Part shown: piece by piece, positions 32,675 to 39,076 of the stretch
Layout: the number at the start of each line of letters is the position of its first letter
How positions within the stretch are numbered: the stretch's first letter is position 1
From: Candidatus Gastranaerophilales bacterium
GTDB taxonomy: Bacteria > Cyanobacteriota > Vampirovibrionia > Gastranaerophilales > Gastranaerophilaceae
Reading direction: 5' to 3'
DNA length: 39,076 nucleotides
NCBI GenBank assembly: GCA_944322625.1
Contig: CALUPN010000010.1
Span: 1-39,076 of the forward strand
Notes under the pieces: generated by a model
What the model saw: the letters and a program-made list of their open reading frames with translations, nothing else
Database searches by the model: none
What the model was told of the DNA's origin: nothing
Translations under genes and position numbers: made by a program

Positions 32675-33529
32675 ATGAAAGGGGATTTTCATATTCATAC
32701 CTATTATTCTGACGGCGTTTTTTCTCCGGAAAAAATTGTTGATTTGGCGTTAGAAGCGGGACTGCAGGTTATTTCACTTACAGACCACGATAACGTACTG
32801 TCTTATGATGTTGCGGTTGATTATTTAAAAACTAAAGAAGTTAATTTTAAGATTATACCGGGAATAGAAGTCAATACGCTTTATAAGGATTATGAAGTAC
32901 ATATTTTGGGCTATTTCCCTGATGTTACAAAAAGTGATTTTAAGAATATGCTTAAAATCCAGCAGCAGGCACGTATTAAGCAGACCAAAGAAATTTTGCA
33001 CCTTCTTGCAAAGAAAGAGGGGATAAAAATCGCTTTTGAAGATGTGAAAAATATGGTTGCAGAAGGCGGAAGTATAGGCCGTCCGCATATTGCAAAAGCA
33101 ATCACAAATGCAGGCGGTACGAGTAACGTTATGGAAGCGTACAGTAAATATATCCACAGGGCTTCGCCTGTATATGTCGAGAGAAAAACCGTATCGCCGT
33201 TTGATGCGGTGGAAGTAATTTACGATTCCGGCGGTGTGCCTGTAATTGCTCATCCTTATGATATTGATATTGCGGAAAAGCTTATTAAAGAGCTTATGAA
33301 TTGCGGTTTAAGGGGGATTGAGGCATACCACAGGAAACATTCTCCGGCTATTGTTGAATATTTTTCATCAATGGCAGAAACTCTCGGCTTAATAGTAACC
33401 GGCGGTTCGGATTTCCATGCGCCGAATATTATGAACGGACAAATTATTTTAGGCAAGAATTTTGTTCCTGAGTGGATATACGATACTCTTATGAATGAAA
33501 AGAAACATTTAGATATGGCAAGAGGATAG
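32675..33529 (+). CDS. PHP-domain phosphoesterase (RNase AM/YciV-like)
   Basis: A 284-aa PHP protein. Seen: FHIHTYYSDG, SLTDHDN, IPGIEVNT, SIGRPHIAKA, VPVIAHPYD and TGGSDFHAP, the full set of PHP metal-binding motifs in order. Members of this subgroup are 3',5'-nucleoside bisphosphate phosphatases or 5'-3' exoribonucleases that trim RNA 5' ends (family knowledge). It lies 15 bp after ymdB with GAGGAGG before the ATG, so is in the rny-ymdB operon. This places three RNA-turnover-type enzymes side by side, though the exact substrate is unproven. Confidence 0.92.
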   Translation: MKGDFHIHTYYSDGVFSPEKIVDLALEAGLQVISLTDHDNVLSYDVAVDYLKTKEVNFKIIPGIEVNTLYKDYEVHILGYFPDVTKSDFKNMLKIQQQARIKQTKEILHLLAKKEGIKIAFEDVKNMVAEGGSIGRPHIAKAITNAGGTSNVMEAYSKYIHRASPVYVERKTVSPFDAVEVIYDSGGVPVIAHPYDIDIAEKLIKELMNCGLRGIEAYHRKHSPAIVEYFSSMAETLGLIVTGGSDFHAPNIMNGQIILGKNFVPEWIYDTLMNEKKHLDMARG

Positions 33530-33534
33530 AGGAT

Positions 33535-34107
33535 ATGAAAAAAGCTTTCACTATAATAGAAGTCTCCATTTTATTTGTTATCTTTTTGATAGTAGCGTTT
33601 CTTGTTGCGCCCCTATCTTTGGATGATACAATGCAGGCAAGAAATACTTCAAGATGGCGAAATGTCCAGAGTGATTTTGCAAATATTTTCTATTCGGTAA
33701 ATACACAAAATAATGAAGAAAATTTTCAGAATAAATTTGATTCCGTTATAGCCGGAGAAGTTACGGGTGATGCAAAACCTTACAAAATAACATTTTTAAA
33801 CGGAACATTCCCTAACAATACATACAGGTTCAATGAATATAAAACAACAACAAACAATGCCGTGTTATCGGTAAAATTCTTTGATAAACCACAAGGGGAT
33901 TTACTCGGACTTCTTATGTATGATGTAAACGGCCCCTCTAAACCAAATGTATGGGGGAAAGATGTTTTCGGATTAAATATTTATTCGGACAGATTCGAAC
34001 CGTTTTGCAAAAATGATTCTGTCAGTATACAGAAACAAGGATGTTCGAAAGACGGAACCGGATTATGCTGTTCAAATTATTATTTAATAGGCGGGAGTTT
34101 TGAATGA
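33535..34107 (+). CDS. Prepilin-like protein with Ala-Phe cleavage site
   Basis: A 190-aa product starting MKKA|FTIIEVSILFVIFLIVAF: prepilin leader with Ala at -1 (not Gly), Glu at +5 and a hydrophobic helix. The soluble domain contains MYDVNGPSKPNVWGKDVFGLNI, of which the core NGPSKPNVWGKDVF is shared with the protein at 9305 (NGYDKKPNRVGKDIF). A Cys-rich end follows (CSKDGTGLCCSNYY). Ala at -1 may lower peptidase efficiency, or a variant peptidase is used. It sits between the PHP gene (5-bp gap, AGAGGAT ribosome binding site) and LOG (ATGA overlap), which is an unusual place for a pilin gene. Confidence 0.83.
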   Translation: MKKAFTIIEVSILFVIFLIVAFLVAPLSLDDTMQARNTSRWRNVQSDFANIFYSVNTQNNEENFQNKFDSVIAGEVTGDAKPYKITFLNGTFPNNTYRFNEYKTTTNNAVLSVKFFDKPQGDLLGLLMYDVNGPSKPNVWGKDVFGLNIYSDRFEPFCKNDSVSIQKQGCSKDGTGLCCSNYYLIGGSFE

Positions 34108-34682
34108 TTAAGAACATTTGTGTTTTTGCATCATCATCAAATCAGTTAAAAGAATGCTTTTATAAAGATGCTTCCGAATTGGGCACTTTATTGGGTCAGG
34201 CAGGCATGAATATTGTATATGGAGGAAGCCGTCTCGGTTTAATGTATGCATGCGCATCCGCAGTAAAAGCAAACGGCGGAAAAATATGCGGTGTAATGCC
34301 GCAAAAACTGAGAGATTTCGGAGTCGGCAATCCTGAGGACTGTGACGAATTTATATTAACTTCCGGTATGCGTGAAAGAAAAGCTAAAATGGATGAAATC
34401 TCAGATGCAGTTATCGCCTTGGCCGGTGGTTTCGGTACTCTGGAAGAAATCTCCGAAATGATTGTACAAAAGCAGCTCGGTTATAATACCAAGCCTATCA
34501 TTATCCTAAATACAGACGGATTTTATAATAACTTGATAAATTTCTTTGATGATATTATTAAACAAAGCTTCGCCAAAGAAAGTTCAAGATATCTGTATCA
34601 CATAGCTTCTGCTCCGGAAGAAGTTATCCGGTATATTGAAAGCTACAATCCCGAAAATGTTAAGTATGCCGGCAAATTTTAA
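34104..34682 (+). CDS. LOG family nucleotide phosphoribohydrolase
   Basis: A 192-aa protein of the LOG/TIGR00730 (lysine decarboxylase-like) family. Seen: ICVFASSSNQLKECFY, NIVYGGSRLGLM, TSGMRERKAKM and LAGGFGTLEEIS in place of the usual PGGxGTxxE, plus QLGYNTKPIIILN. Family knowledge: removes ribose 5-phosphate from purine nucleoside 5'-monophosphates (cytokinin activation in plants; stress/house-cleaning in bacteria). Its ATG overlaps the preceding prepilin stop (ATGA). Its stop overlaps the convergent LuxR HTH gene by 4 bp. The Pro-to-Ala change in the motif is minor. Confidence 0.92.
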   Translation: MIKNICVFASSSNQLKECFYKDASELGTLLGQAGMNIVYGGSRLGLMYACASAVKANGGKICGVMPQKLRDFGVGNPEDCDEFILTSGMRERKAKMDEISDAVIALAGGFGTLEEISEMIVQKQLGYNTKPIIILNTDGFYNNLINFFDDIIKQSFAKESSRYLYHIASAPEEVIRYIESYNPENVKYAGKF

Positions 34683-34903
34683 ATTATTTCCACATCAATA
34701 ATTTTATGATACACAGTGTATATTGCAGCTTGAACTTTGTTATGCACTCCGAATTTTCTATATATGCTCTCTATATGAGCTTTTACGGTATGCACGGATA
34801 TTACAAGTTCTTTAGCAATCCTACTGTTACTATAGCCTTTTACTAACAAATTCAATACGTCTTTTTCTCTTTGTGTCAATTCATTTAAATTATTATTGCT
34901 CAT
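34679..34903 (-). CDS. Stand-alone LuxR-type HTH protein
   Basis: A 74-aa protein that is nothing but a GerE/LuxR helix-turn-helix: LTQREKDVLNLLVKGYSNSR, IAKELVISVHTVKAHIESIY, RKFGVHNKVQAAIYTV, cut into blocks. No receiver or ligand domain is present, like GerE of Bacillus. It probably binds DNA as a dimer. No Shine-Dalgarno; TATTAT lies 9 nt before the ATG (34913-34918), so the mRNA may be leaderless. It ends by overlapping the LOG stop by 4 bp. Targets are unknown. Confidence 0.88.
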   Translation of the reverse strand: MSNNNLNELTQREKDVLNLLVKGYSNSRIAKELVISVHTVKAHIESIYRKFGVHNKVQAAIYTVYHKIIDVEII

Positions 34904-34912
34904 ATATCTATA

Positions 34913-34918
34913 ATAATA
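34913..34918 (-). promoter_or_regulatory. Candidate -10 for a leaderless luxR-HTH mRNA
   Basis: TATTAT 9 nt upstream of the ATG, the same distance as in mce, tolC-like and comEC. There is no TG extension and a weak -35. Confidence 0.35.
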
Positions 34919-34974
34919 CTTTTTTTAAAAAAAGCTTTAATATATTTTCCAATCACAAAAAGAATTGTAAATTT

Positions 34975-35625
34975 TTATGTATTAAAAATTCTGTCTCCGG
35001 CATCGCCCATACCCGGAACTATGTAACCACGGCTATTTAGGGTTTTGTCAACTGCTGCTACAATTAAAGTTATTGCAGGAAAATTTTTAAATACGGCTTC
35101 GATTCCTTCCGGTGCTGATATCATACATACACAACAGATATTTGTTTCGGGAATACCTTTTTCTACATAAAGCCGTATTGCCTCAATCAATGAATTGCCG
35201 GTTGCAAGCATCGGATCGGTAATATATACATAATATTTTTCCGGATTATCTACCGGCATTGGAACTTTGTTATAATACCAGACCGGTTTTAAAGTTTTTT
35301 CATCACGATACATCCCTATATGTCTTATGGTAGCCTGCGGCAGAATATCAACGGCTTCATCCGTAAAAATCAGACCTGCACGTAATATCGGAGAAATTAT
35401 TATTGTTATCTCATCATCTATTGTTTGAGTTGTGCACTTTGCAACCGGAGTCTCCACTTCAATTTCTTTCTGGGGTAAATTTTTTGTAGCTTCATATAAT
35501 AGAATTCTGGTCAATTTTCGAGCCGCAAGCCGAACGCCTTGTGTATCGGTATCCTTATCTCGCATTATGCATAAACTTTGATTAACTATCGGATTTGATA
35601 CTATTTTTAAATTATTTTTTTCCAT
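34975..35625 (-). CDS. upp: Uracil phosphoribosyltransferase
   Basis: Upp salvages uracil to UMP using PRPP. Seen: the PRPP-binding loop YITDPMLATGNSLIEA, early RAGLIFTDEA region and the uracil-binding C-terminus YIVPGMGDAGDRIFNT. From Met at 35625 the protein is 216 aa, normal for the family; the open frame extends 19 codons further upstream into the MCE gene, but those residues have no family counterpart. GGAG lies 9 nt before the chosen ATG. It overlaps the end of the MCE gene by 14 bp, so the two are coupled. Confidence 0.96.
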   Translation of the reverse strand: MEKNNLKIVSNPIVNQSLCIMRDKDTDTQGVRLAARKLTRILLYEATKNLPQKEIEVETPVAKCTTQTIDDEITIIISPILRAGLIFTDEAVDILPQATIRHIGMYRDEKTLKPVWYYNKVPMPVDNPEKYYVYITDPMLATGNSLIEAIRLYVEKGIPETNICCVCMISAPEGIEAVFKNFPAITLIVAAVDKTLNSRGYIVPGMGDAGDRIFNT

Positions 35626-36262
35626 TTCTTTCAGCTCCATTAATCTTTTTACCAAAATCTTCCGCCTTTTTATTAGCATCATCTAACAATTTATTTGAAT
35701 AATCCATAAATTCTTCAATATCCTTACCGTTTTCATTCTGAAAATTAATAAATTTTAATTTACTTCCAAATGAGGAACTTGTATATATTATGGCATTTAA
35801 TTTATCAAACATATCATTTAATAACCCCATAGCATCATGCAAACGTTTCGGAGGATTGACGGTTAAAATAGGTATTGTTTTATCTATATATGTTTGCTTG
35901 TCCGGCAAGTATAATTCCAAAGATTTAGAACCGGCCATACCGCTAAACTCCACTGTAGCTACGGTCCCCTGCGGTATAGTAATATTATCTTCTGTTATCA
36001 CAAACTTAATATAAACTTCATCGTTAGTAGGCTTTATTTTGGTTACATGCCCGACTTCAATCCCCATCATTCGTACCGGCGAACCGACAATTAACCCATC
36101 CACATCCTGCATAAAAATATTATAGTCGTTTGCATTTTTATAATTTCTTATATAAATAAAAGTTGATATTGATATTATAAACAGGATTATAAGCAACCAC
36201 ACAAGCAACTCGCCGCTATGTGTTATATAAAGAGTATTTCTATCTTTCTTTAACCCCATCAT
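35612..36262 (-). CDS. MCE/MlaD-family protein
   Basis: A 216-aa protein with one N-terminal membrane helix (LLVWLLIILFIISISTFIYI, about 20-39) and an MCE domain (NIFMQDVDGLIVGSPVRMMG to LELYLP, about 48-118), then a helical tail (about 140-200). Such proteins hexamerise and carry lipids between inner and outer membrane. No permease or ATPase (MlaE/F) is next to it. No Shine-Dalgarno; a well-formed promoter (TTGTGT-N17-TATAAT) ends 9 nt before the first ATG, so the mRNA is probably leaderless. Two tandem ATGs (36262, 36259) are possible. Overlaps upp. Confidence 0.85.
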   Translation of the reverse strand: MMGLKKDRNTLYITHSGELLVWLLIILFIISISTFIYIRNYKNANDYNIFMQDVDGLIVGSPVRMMGIEVGHVTKIKPTNDEVYIKFVITEDNITIPQGTVATVEFSGMAGSKSLELYLPDKQTYIDKTIPILTVNPPKRLHDAMGLLNDMFDKLNAIIYTSSSFGSKLKFINFQNENGKDIEEFMDYSNKLLDDANKKAEDFGKKINGAERNGKK

Positions 36263-36271
36263 ATCAGTACA

Positions 36272-36300
36272 ATTATATTAAAGATTTAAATTAAACACAA
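36272..36300 (-). promoter_or_regulatory. Promoter of mce, probably giving a leaderless mRNA
   Basis: -35 TTGTGT (36295-36300), spacer 17 bp, -10 TATAAT (36272-36277, consensus), then 9 nt to the ATG at 36262. This is the best sigma-70-type promoter in the window. Expected RNA start: 1-3 nt before the ATG. Confidence 0.7.
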
Positions 36301-36304
36301 GTAA

Positions 36305-38695
36305 TTAATATTCTACACGGTATTTCCGTAAATATCGTTTTCGGCTCGTATCATACGTAAAAATTTTATATCCGTTTTTACTTATAACAAACTTTATTGA
36401 ATTATCAATATCAGTTCTTAAAATTTTTGTGTTTTTTAAAGTTTTTAAAGTATATTCGGCAGGATGTCCAAATCTATTCTCTCCGACGGATATAAGAGTA
36501 AATTTCGGATTTAAATAATCTATCATGCTTTTATTTACAACCCCTAATGCACCGTGATGTCCGACTTTCAAAACCGTTATGTTTTGCGGTAATAAAGGTT
36601 TTAAATTTTCAAACGCCAAAATACCGGAATCGCCGGTAAACAGCATTTTAAAACTGCCATATTCCAAACCGGTAATAACGGAAGCTTCGTTATCATCATT
36701 TTCATTAATTGCCGCTGAAACAAAATTAGTAACCTTTAGTCCGTCTCTGTTAAAAACTATCTGCCCGTTTTGTGCCAAAACCAATTTTACATCGTACTTT
36801 TTAGCTGTTGCGTATATATTTTTTGCTGCATTAGAATTGTGATTAAGATTATTTACATACAAATTATCAACCTTTACTCCTTTAATCATATCAACGGCCC
36901 CGCCGCAATGATCGTTATCAAAGTGTGTTACTATAATTGTATCAATATTTTTTATCCCTCTGTCCAGCATATATTTCAGTATTAAAAACTCTGCTTGAGA
37001 TTTCCCGCCGTTATAACCGTTTTTTGCCGTATCTATCATTATATATTTATTATCAGGACTCTTAATAAGAAATGAATCGGCATTTCCTACATCAAAAACG
37101 GTTATTTCAAGATTGCTGTTTTTTATCGGTACAAAAGTCATAACCAGAATTATAATAAACCCCGCTAATGCAAACTGTAAAAATTTTCTTTGTTTTACTC
37201 CTGTTTTTATTGCCAAAGCAGTTATATTCATTAATAATAAATAATATAAAATTACCTGAAATATATTAGGATGAACCGTATGTAATGCAGCCATCGGAAG
37301 ATTTCCCCAGAAATCGGAAATATTTACCAAAACTGAAATCATCGGATTCAGAACAAAATCAAAGCTTCTAAAAATAATACCGGGAGTTACCGGTGCAAGA
37401 AGAGAACTGATAAAACCGACAAAACTTATTATCGAAAGAATCGGAACACTCATAATATTCGCTAAAACCGAATATAAGCTTATACTGTTAAAATAAAAAA
37501 TTTGAATTGGAACAACCCAGAGCTGAGCAATAATCGGAACTGATATTGTTCCTATAATCCAGTTTACAAATCTGTTTTTACTTCTAATCAGATAAGGTGT
37601 CATCAAAAGCAATCCGAATGTTACAACAAATGAAAGCTGAAAACCTACATCATTTATATACAAAGGATTACAAAGGAGCATTAATAACGCAACAAAAGCA
37701 AGAAGAGCAATACTGTGTACATCTCTATCTATAAGTTTTCCTATCAAAACAAAAATAAGCATACAGGCTGCTCTTATTACCGAAGGTCCTAAACCGGTCA
37801 TAAGAACATAAATTATCACCATAAAAATGCAAAAAGAGATGTTTAGCTTATAATTCACTCTCAGCATTGATAAAAAACAGAAAAAGAATGAAAATATAAA
37901 AGCAACATTCATCCCTGAAGCAGCGAGTATATGGAGCAAACCGGAATTAACAAAAGATTTCTTAATATTATCAGGTGGAGATATCGCATCATCTCCGAAT
38001 ACAATACCGCCCAATATTTCTAAATTCGGGGATTTCAGATTTTTTGCATGCATACTGATAATCTTTTCCCGATAATTATTTACGCTCTGTAAAAAACATT
38101 CCAAACCTTCCCTATTTTTATCAAGCTTTTCAAAACTTTTCGCATAAAATACCGAATATGTAGCATAATTCCGCAAATAATTGCTATAATCAAATTGAGA
38201 TGGATTACCGGCTTTGAAAGGCACGGAAAGACGACCGCTGATTTTGTAGTAATCATAAGGTTTTAGTTTTTCATTTACGTTTAATGTAACAAAAACTTTT
38301 TCATTATCAACATCTTTAGTTATTCCGTCATATTCAATTTCATTAACCCTAAAGAAAAATTTTACTTTATTATCATCTTTGATTTGCGGAATAGAAACAA
38401 TTTTACCTTTTATTACAGCATTTACGGGAGCAATACTCAGAAGTTCATCGGAATTTTTCAACCGGATACTTGTATTTATAATTCCCAAATAAAACAGCAA
38501 TGTCAAGATAAGAATGTATTTTGCCGGAAAAATATTTTTAAAAAGAACAATTAGCATTACTAATGTAAATATTGAAGCAAAAATAATAACTGTTCCAGAA
38601 AGAACTGCAAATAATGCAAGAATGTAAATTCCGACAGCCAAAAGCATAAGTAAATTTTTATTCAAACAAAACTGTTCACACAAATCTCTTATCAT
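36305..38695 (-). CDS. comEC: ComEC/Rec2-family DNA uptake channel
   Basis: A 796-aa integral membrane protein: N-terminal helices and an OB-like DUF4131 region (about 50-190), the Competence core with many helices and GDDAISPPDNIKKSFVNSGL, LHILAASGMNVAF (about 225-500), and a C-terminal metallo-beta-lactamase domain (about 530-790) with TVFDVGNADSFLIK, THFDNDHCGG and GDSGILAFENL. Family knowledge: conducts single-stranded DNA across the inner membrane; the MBL part is thought to act as the nuclease. It fits the type IV pilin-like proteins in the window, which may be needed for natural transformation. No Shine-Dalgarno; extended -10 TGATAAAAT ends 9 nt before the ATG. Confidence 0.94.
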   Translation of the reverse strand: MIRDLCEQFCLNKNLLMLLAVGIYILALFAVLSGTVIIFASIFTLVMLIVLFKNIFPAKYILILTLLFYLGIINTSIRLKNSDELLSIAPVNAVIKGKIVSIPQIKDDNKVKFFFRVNEIEYDGITKDVDNEKVFVTLNVNEKLKPYDYYKISGRLSVPFKAGNPSQFDYSNYLRNYATYSVFYAKSFEKLDKNREGLECFLQSVNNYREKIISMHAKNLKSPNLEILGGIVFGDDAISPPDNIKKSFVNSGLLHILAASGMNVAFIFSFFFCFLSMLRVNYKLNISFCIFMVIIYVLMTGLGPSVIRAACMLIFVLIGKLIDRDVHSIALLAFVALLMLLCNPLYINDVGFQLSFVVTFGLLLMTPYLIRSKNRFVNWIIGTISVPIIAQLWVVPIQIFYFNSISLYSVLANIMSVPILSIISFVGFISSLLAPVTPGIIFRSFDFVLNPMISVLVNISDFWGNLPMAALHTVHPNIFQVILYYLLLMNITALAIKTGVKQRKFLQFALAGFIIILVMTFVPIKNSNLEITVFDVGNADSFLIKSPDNKYIMIDTAKNGYNGGKSQAEFLILKYMLDRGIKNIDTIIVTHFDNDHCGGAVDMIKGVKVDNLYVNNLNHNSNAAKNIYATAKKYDVKLVLAQNGQIVFNRDGLKVTNFVSAAINENDDNEASVITGLEYGSFKMLFTGDSGILAFENLKPLLPQNITVLKVGHHGALGVVNKSMIDYLNPKFTLISVGENRFGHPAEYTLKTLKNTKILRTDIDNSIKFVISKNGYKIFTYDTSRKRYLRKYRVEY

Positions 38696-38704
38696 ACTTA
38701 AACA

Positions 38705-38713
38705 ATTTTATCA
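38705..38713 (-). promoter_or_regulatory. Promoter giving a probable leaderless comEC mRNA
   Basis: TGA-TAAAAT (extended -10; TAAAAT at 38705-38710), 9 nt before the ATG at 38695, with no ribosome binding site. Same layout as the tolC-like gene (18467-18475). Confidence 0.55.
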
Positions 38714-38786
38714 CAATAAAAGATACAAAATTCGCAAAACAAAAACCTCTGGTATGTAGCTTGTTTCGCACGACCTGCTAATTTTT

Positions 38787-38826
38787 CCCTAACGGGTCGT
38801 CACCCGCCTACCTCCCTCTGTTAGGG
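38787..38826. repeat. Nested hairpin upstream of comEC
   Basis: CCCTAAC (38787-38793) pairs with GTTAGGG (38820-38826), enclosing GGGT-cgtC-ACCC (38794-38805). No T-run follows; a structured non-coding element of unknown role in a 380-bp gene-free segment. Confidence 0.4.
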
Positions 38827-38850
38827 TAGAAAGACAACAAACATGGCATA

Positions 38851-38888
38851 ACTCCCTCCCTTATGAGGGAGGGTTGGGGTGGGTGCCA
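38851..38888. repeat. Partial family B repeat (B3)
   Basis: CTCCCTCCCTTATGAGGGAG followed by GGTTGGGGTGGGTGCC, matching the right half of B1/B2. Confidence 0.6.
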
Positions 38889-38966
38889 ATTGGGGTTTAA
38901 AATATTCCTGCAGCGTAAACAACGCATTTTCTTTACTATATAAATATTCCCAAATCGAATGTAAAC

Positions 38967-39076
38967 AGAATCTAAAGGCTACAAGTCTTTTTTGCCCTGC
39001 CGGTCTGCCTCAAAGCGCCCTAATGTAACTCAATACATATTGTGTTACATTAGACATACTTTTATATGTCTGAAAC
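38967..39076 (+). repeat. Family A dispersed repeat, copy A4 (cut by window end)
   Basis: TCTAAAGGCTACAAGTCTTT, CTGCCTCAAAGCGCCCTAATG and the TAATGTAACTCAATACATA palindrome, then GACATACTTTTATATGTCTG, collinear with A1 3930-4041 and only a few bases different. It lacks the GTGCTACGCACG end and runs off the window. Confidence 0.85.

Noticed and set aside
32825..33253. 142-codon minus-strand frame opposite the PHP gene
   Set aside because: Lies fully inside a strongly supported gene; no ribosome binding site or family character.
35626..35682. N-terminal extension of Upp
   Set aside because: The extra 19 residues fall in the mce gene and have no family counterpart.
3896..39076. Composite transposon or genomic island bounded by family A repeats
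   Set aside because: A1 and A4 flank about 35 kb of housekeeping genes. There is no transposase or integrase, and the repeat has further copies.

Overview
The window is low-GC, gene-dense chromosomal DNA. It most resembles the gut cyanobacterial sister lineage Gastranaerophilales (Melainabacteria / Vampirovibrionia). I infer this from several things together: LPS genes (lpxD and a heptose-phosphate nucleotidyltransferase), a flagellin with a FliA/WhiG-type sigma factor, RNase Y next to a YmdB-type phosphoesterase, a GH57 branching enzyme, ComEC, and prepilins whose N-termini (FTLAEVLITLGIIGVVAAL) are a hallmark of that group. No tRNA, rRNA, CRISPR array or transposase was seen.

Layout. 1-3613 (minus strand): operon dapB, asd, a 68-residue unknown, rfaE2 (TTG start), lpxD, then the start of a further gene off the left edge. 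3614-4628: a non-coding, hairpin-rich segment with three copies of a ~115-145 bp dispersed repeat (family A). 4629-6095: a prepilin/YadA-like head/S74 chaperone fusion. 6096-6582: two copies of a second repeat (family B) and a terminator. 6583-10060: secA and a classical prepilin. 10141-13820 (minus): GH57 branching enzyme, radical SAM protein, flagellar-type sigma factor. 13929-15573 (plus): a strong sigma-28-type promoter, an unknown protein and a secreted Tyr/Arg-rich protein. 15577-18457: a small ORF coupled to panD, a glutaredoxin, and a TolC-like/HAD pair. 18458-19498: a long repeat-rich leader. 19499-20554: flagellin. 20677-25370 (minus): small exported protein, lipoprotein solute-binding protein, a G-rich tandem array, argS, HIT, speE. 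25506-27767: a very long phosphohexomutase. 27809-29374 (minus): a GT-C membrane glycosyltransferase. 29468-34682 (plus): a small membrane protein, then rny, a possible 13-codon leader peptide, ymdB, a PHP phosphoesterase, a prepilin-like gene and LOG. 34679-38695 (minus): stand-alone LuxR HTH, upp, MCE/MlaD, ComEC. The window closes with another family A copy.

How genes work together: DAP/lysine and LPS precursor genes are co-transcribed. An RNA-turnover group (RNase Y, YmdB, PHP) shares an operon with a prepilin-like gene and LOG. The FliA-like sigma factor probably drives the divergent gene at 14002 and possibly flagellin. Many neighbours overlap as ATGA, which implies translational coupling.

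Main points for a second look: the prepilin-adhesin-chaperone fusion and its inverted repeats upstream; a recurring promoter architecture in which genes lacking a Shine-Dalgarno have a -10 hexamer 7-9 nt before ATG (probable leaderless mRNAs: tolC-like, GT-C, luxR, mce, comEC); the leader peptide and hairpin before ymdB; and the sigma-28 promoter assigning an unknown protein to the motility regulon. All calls come from reading the sequence; no database search was run.
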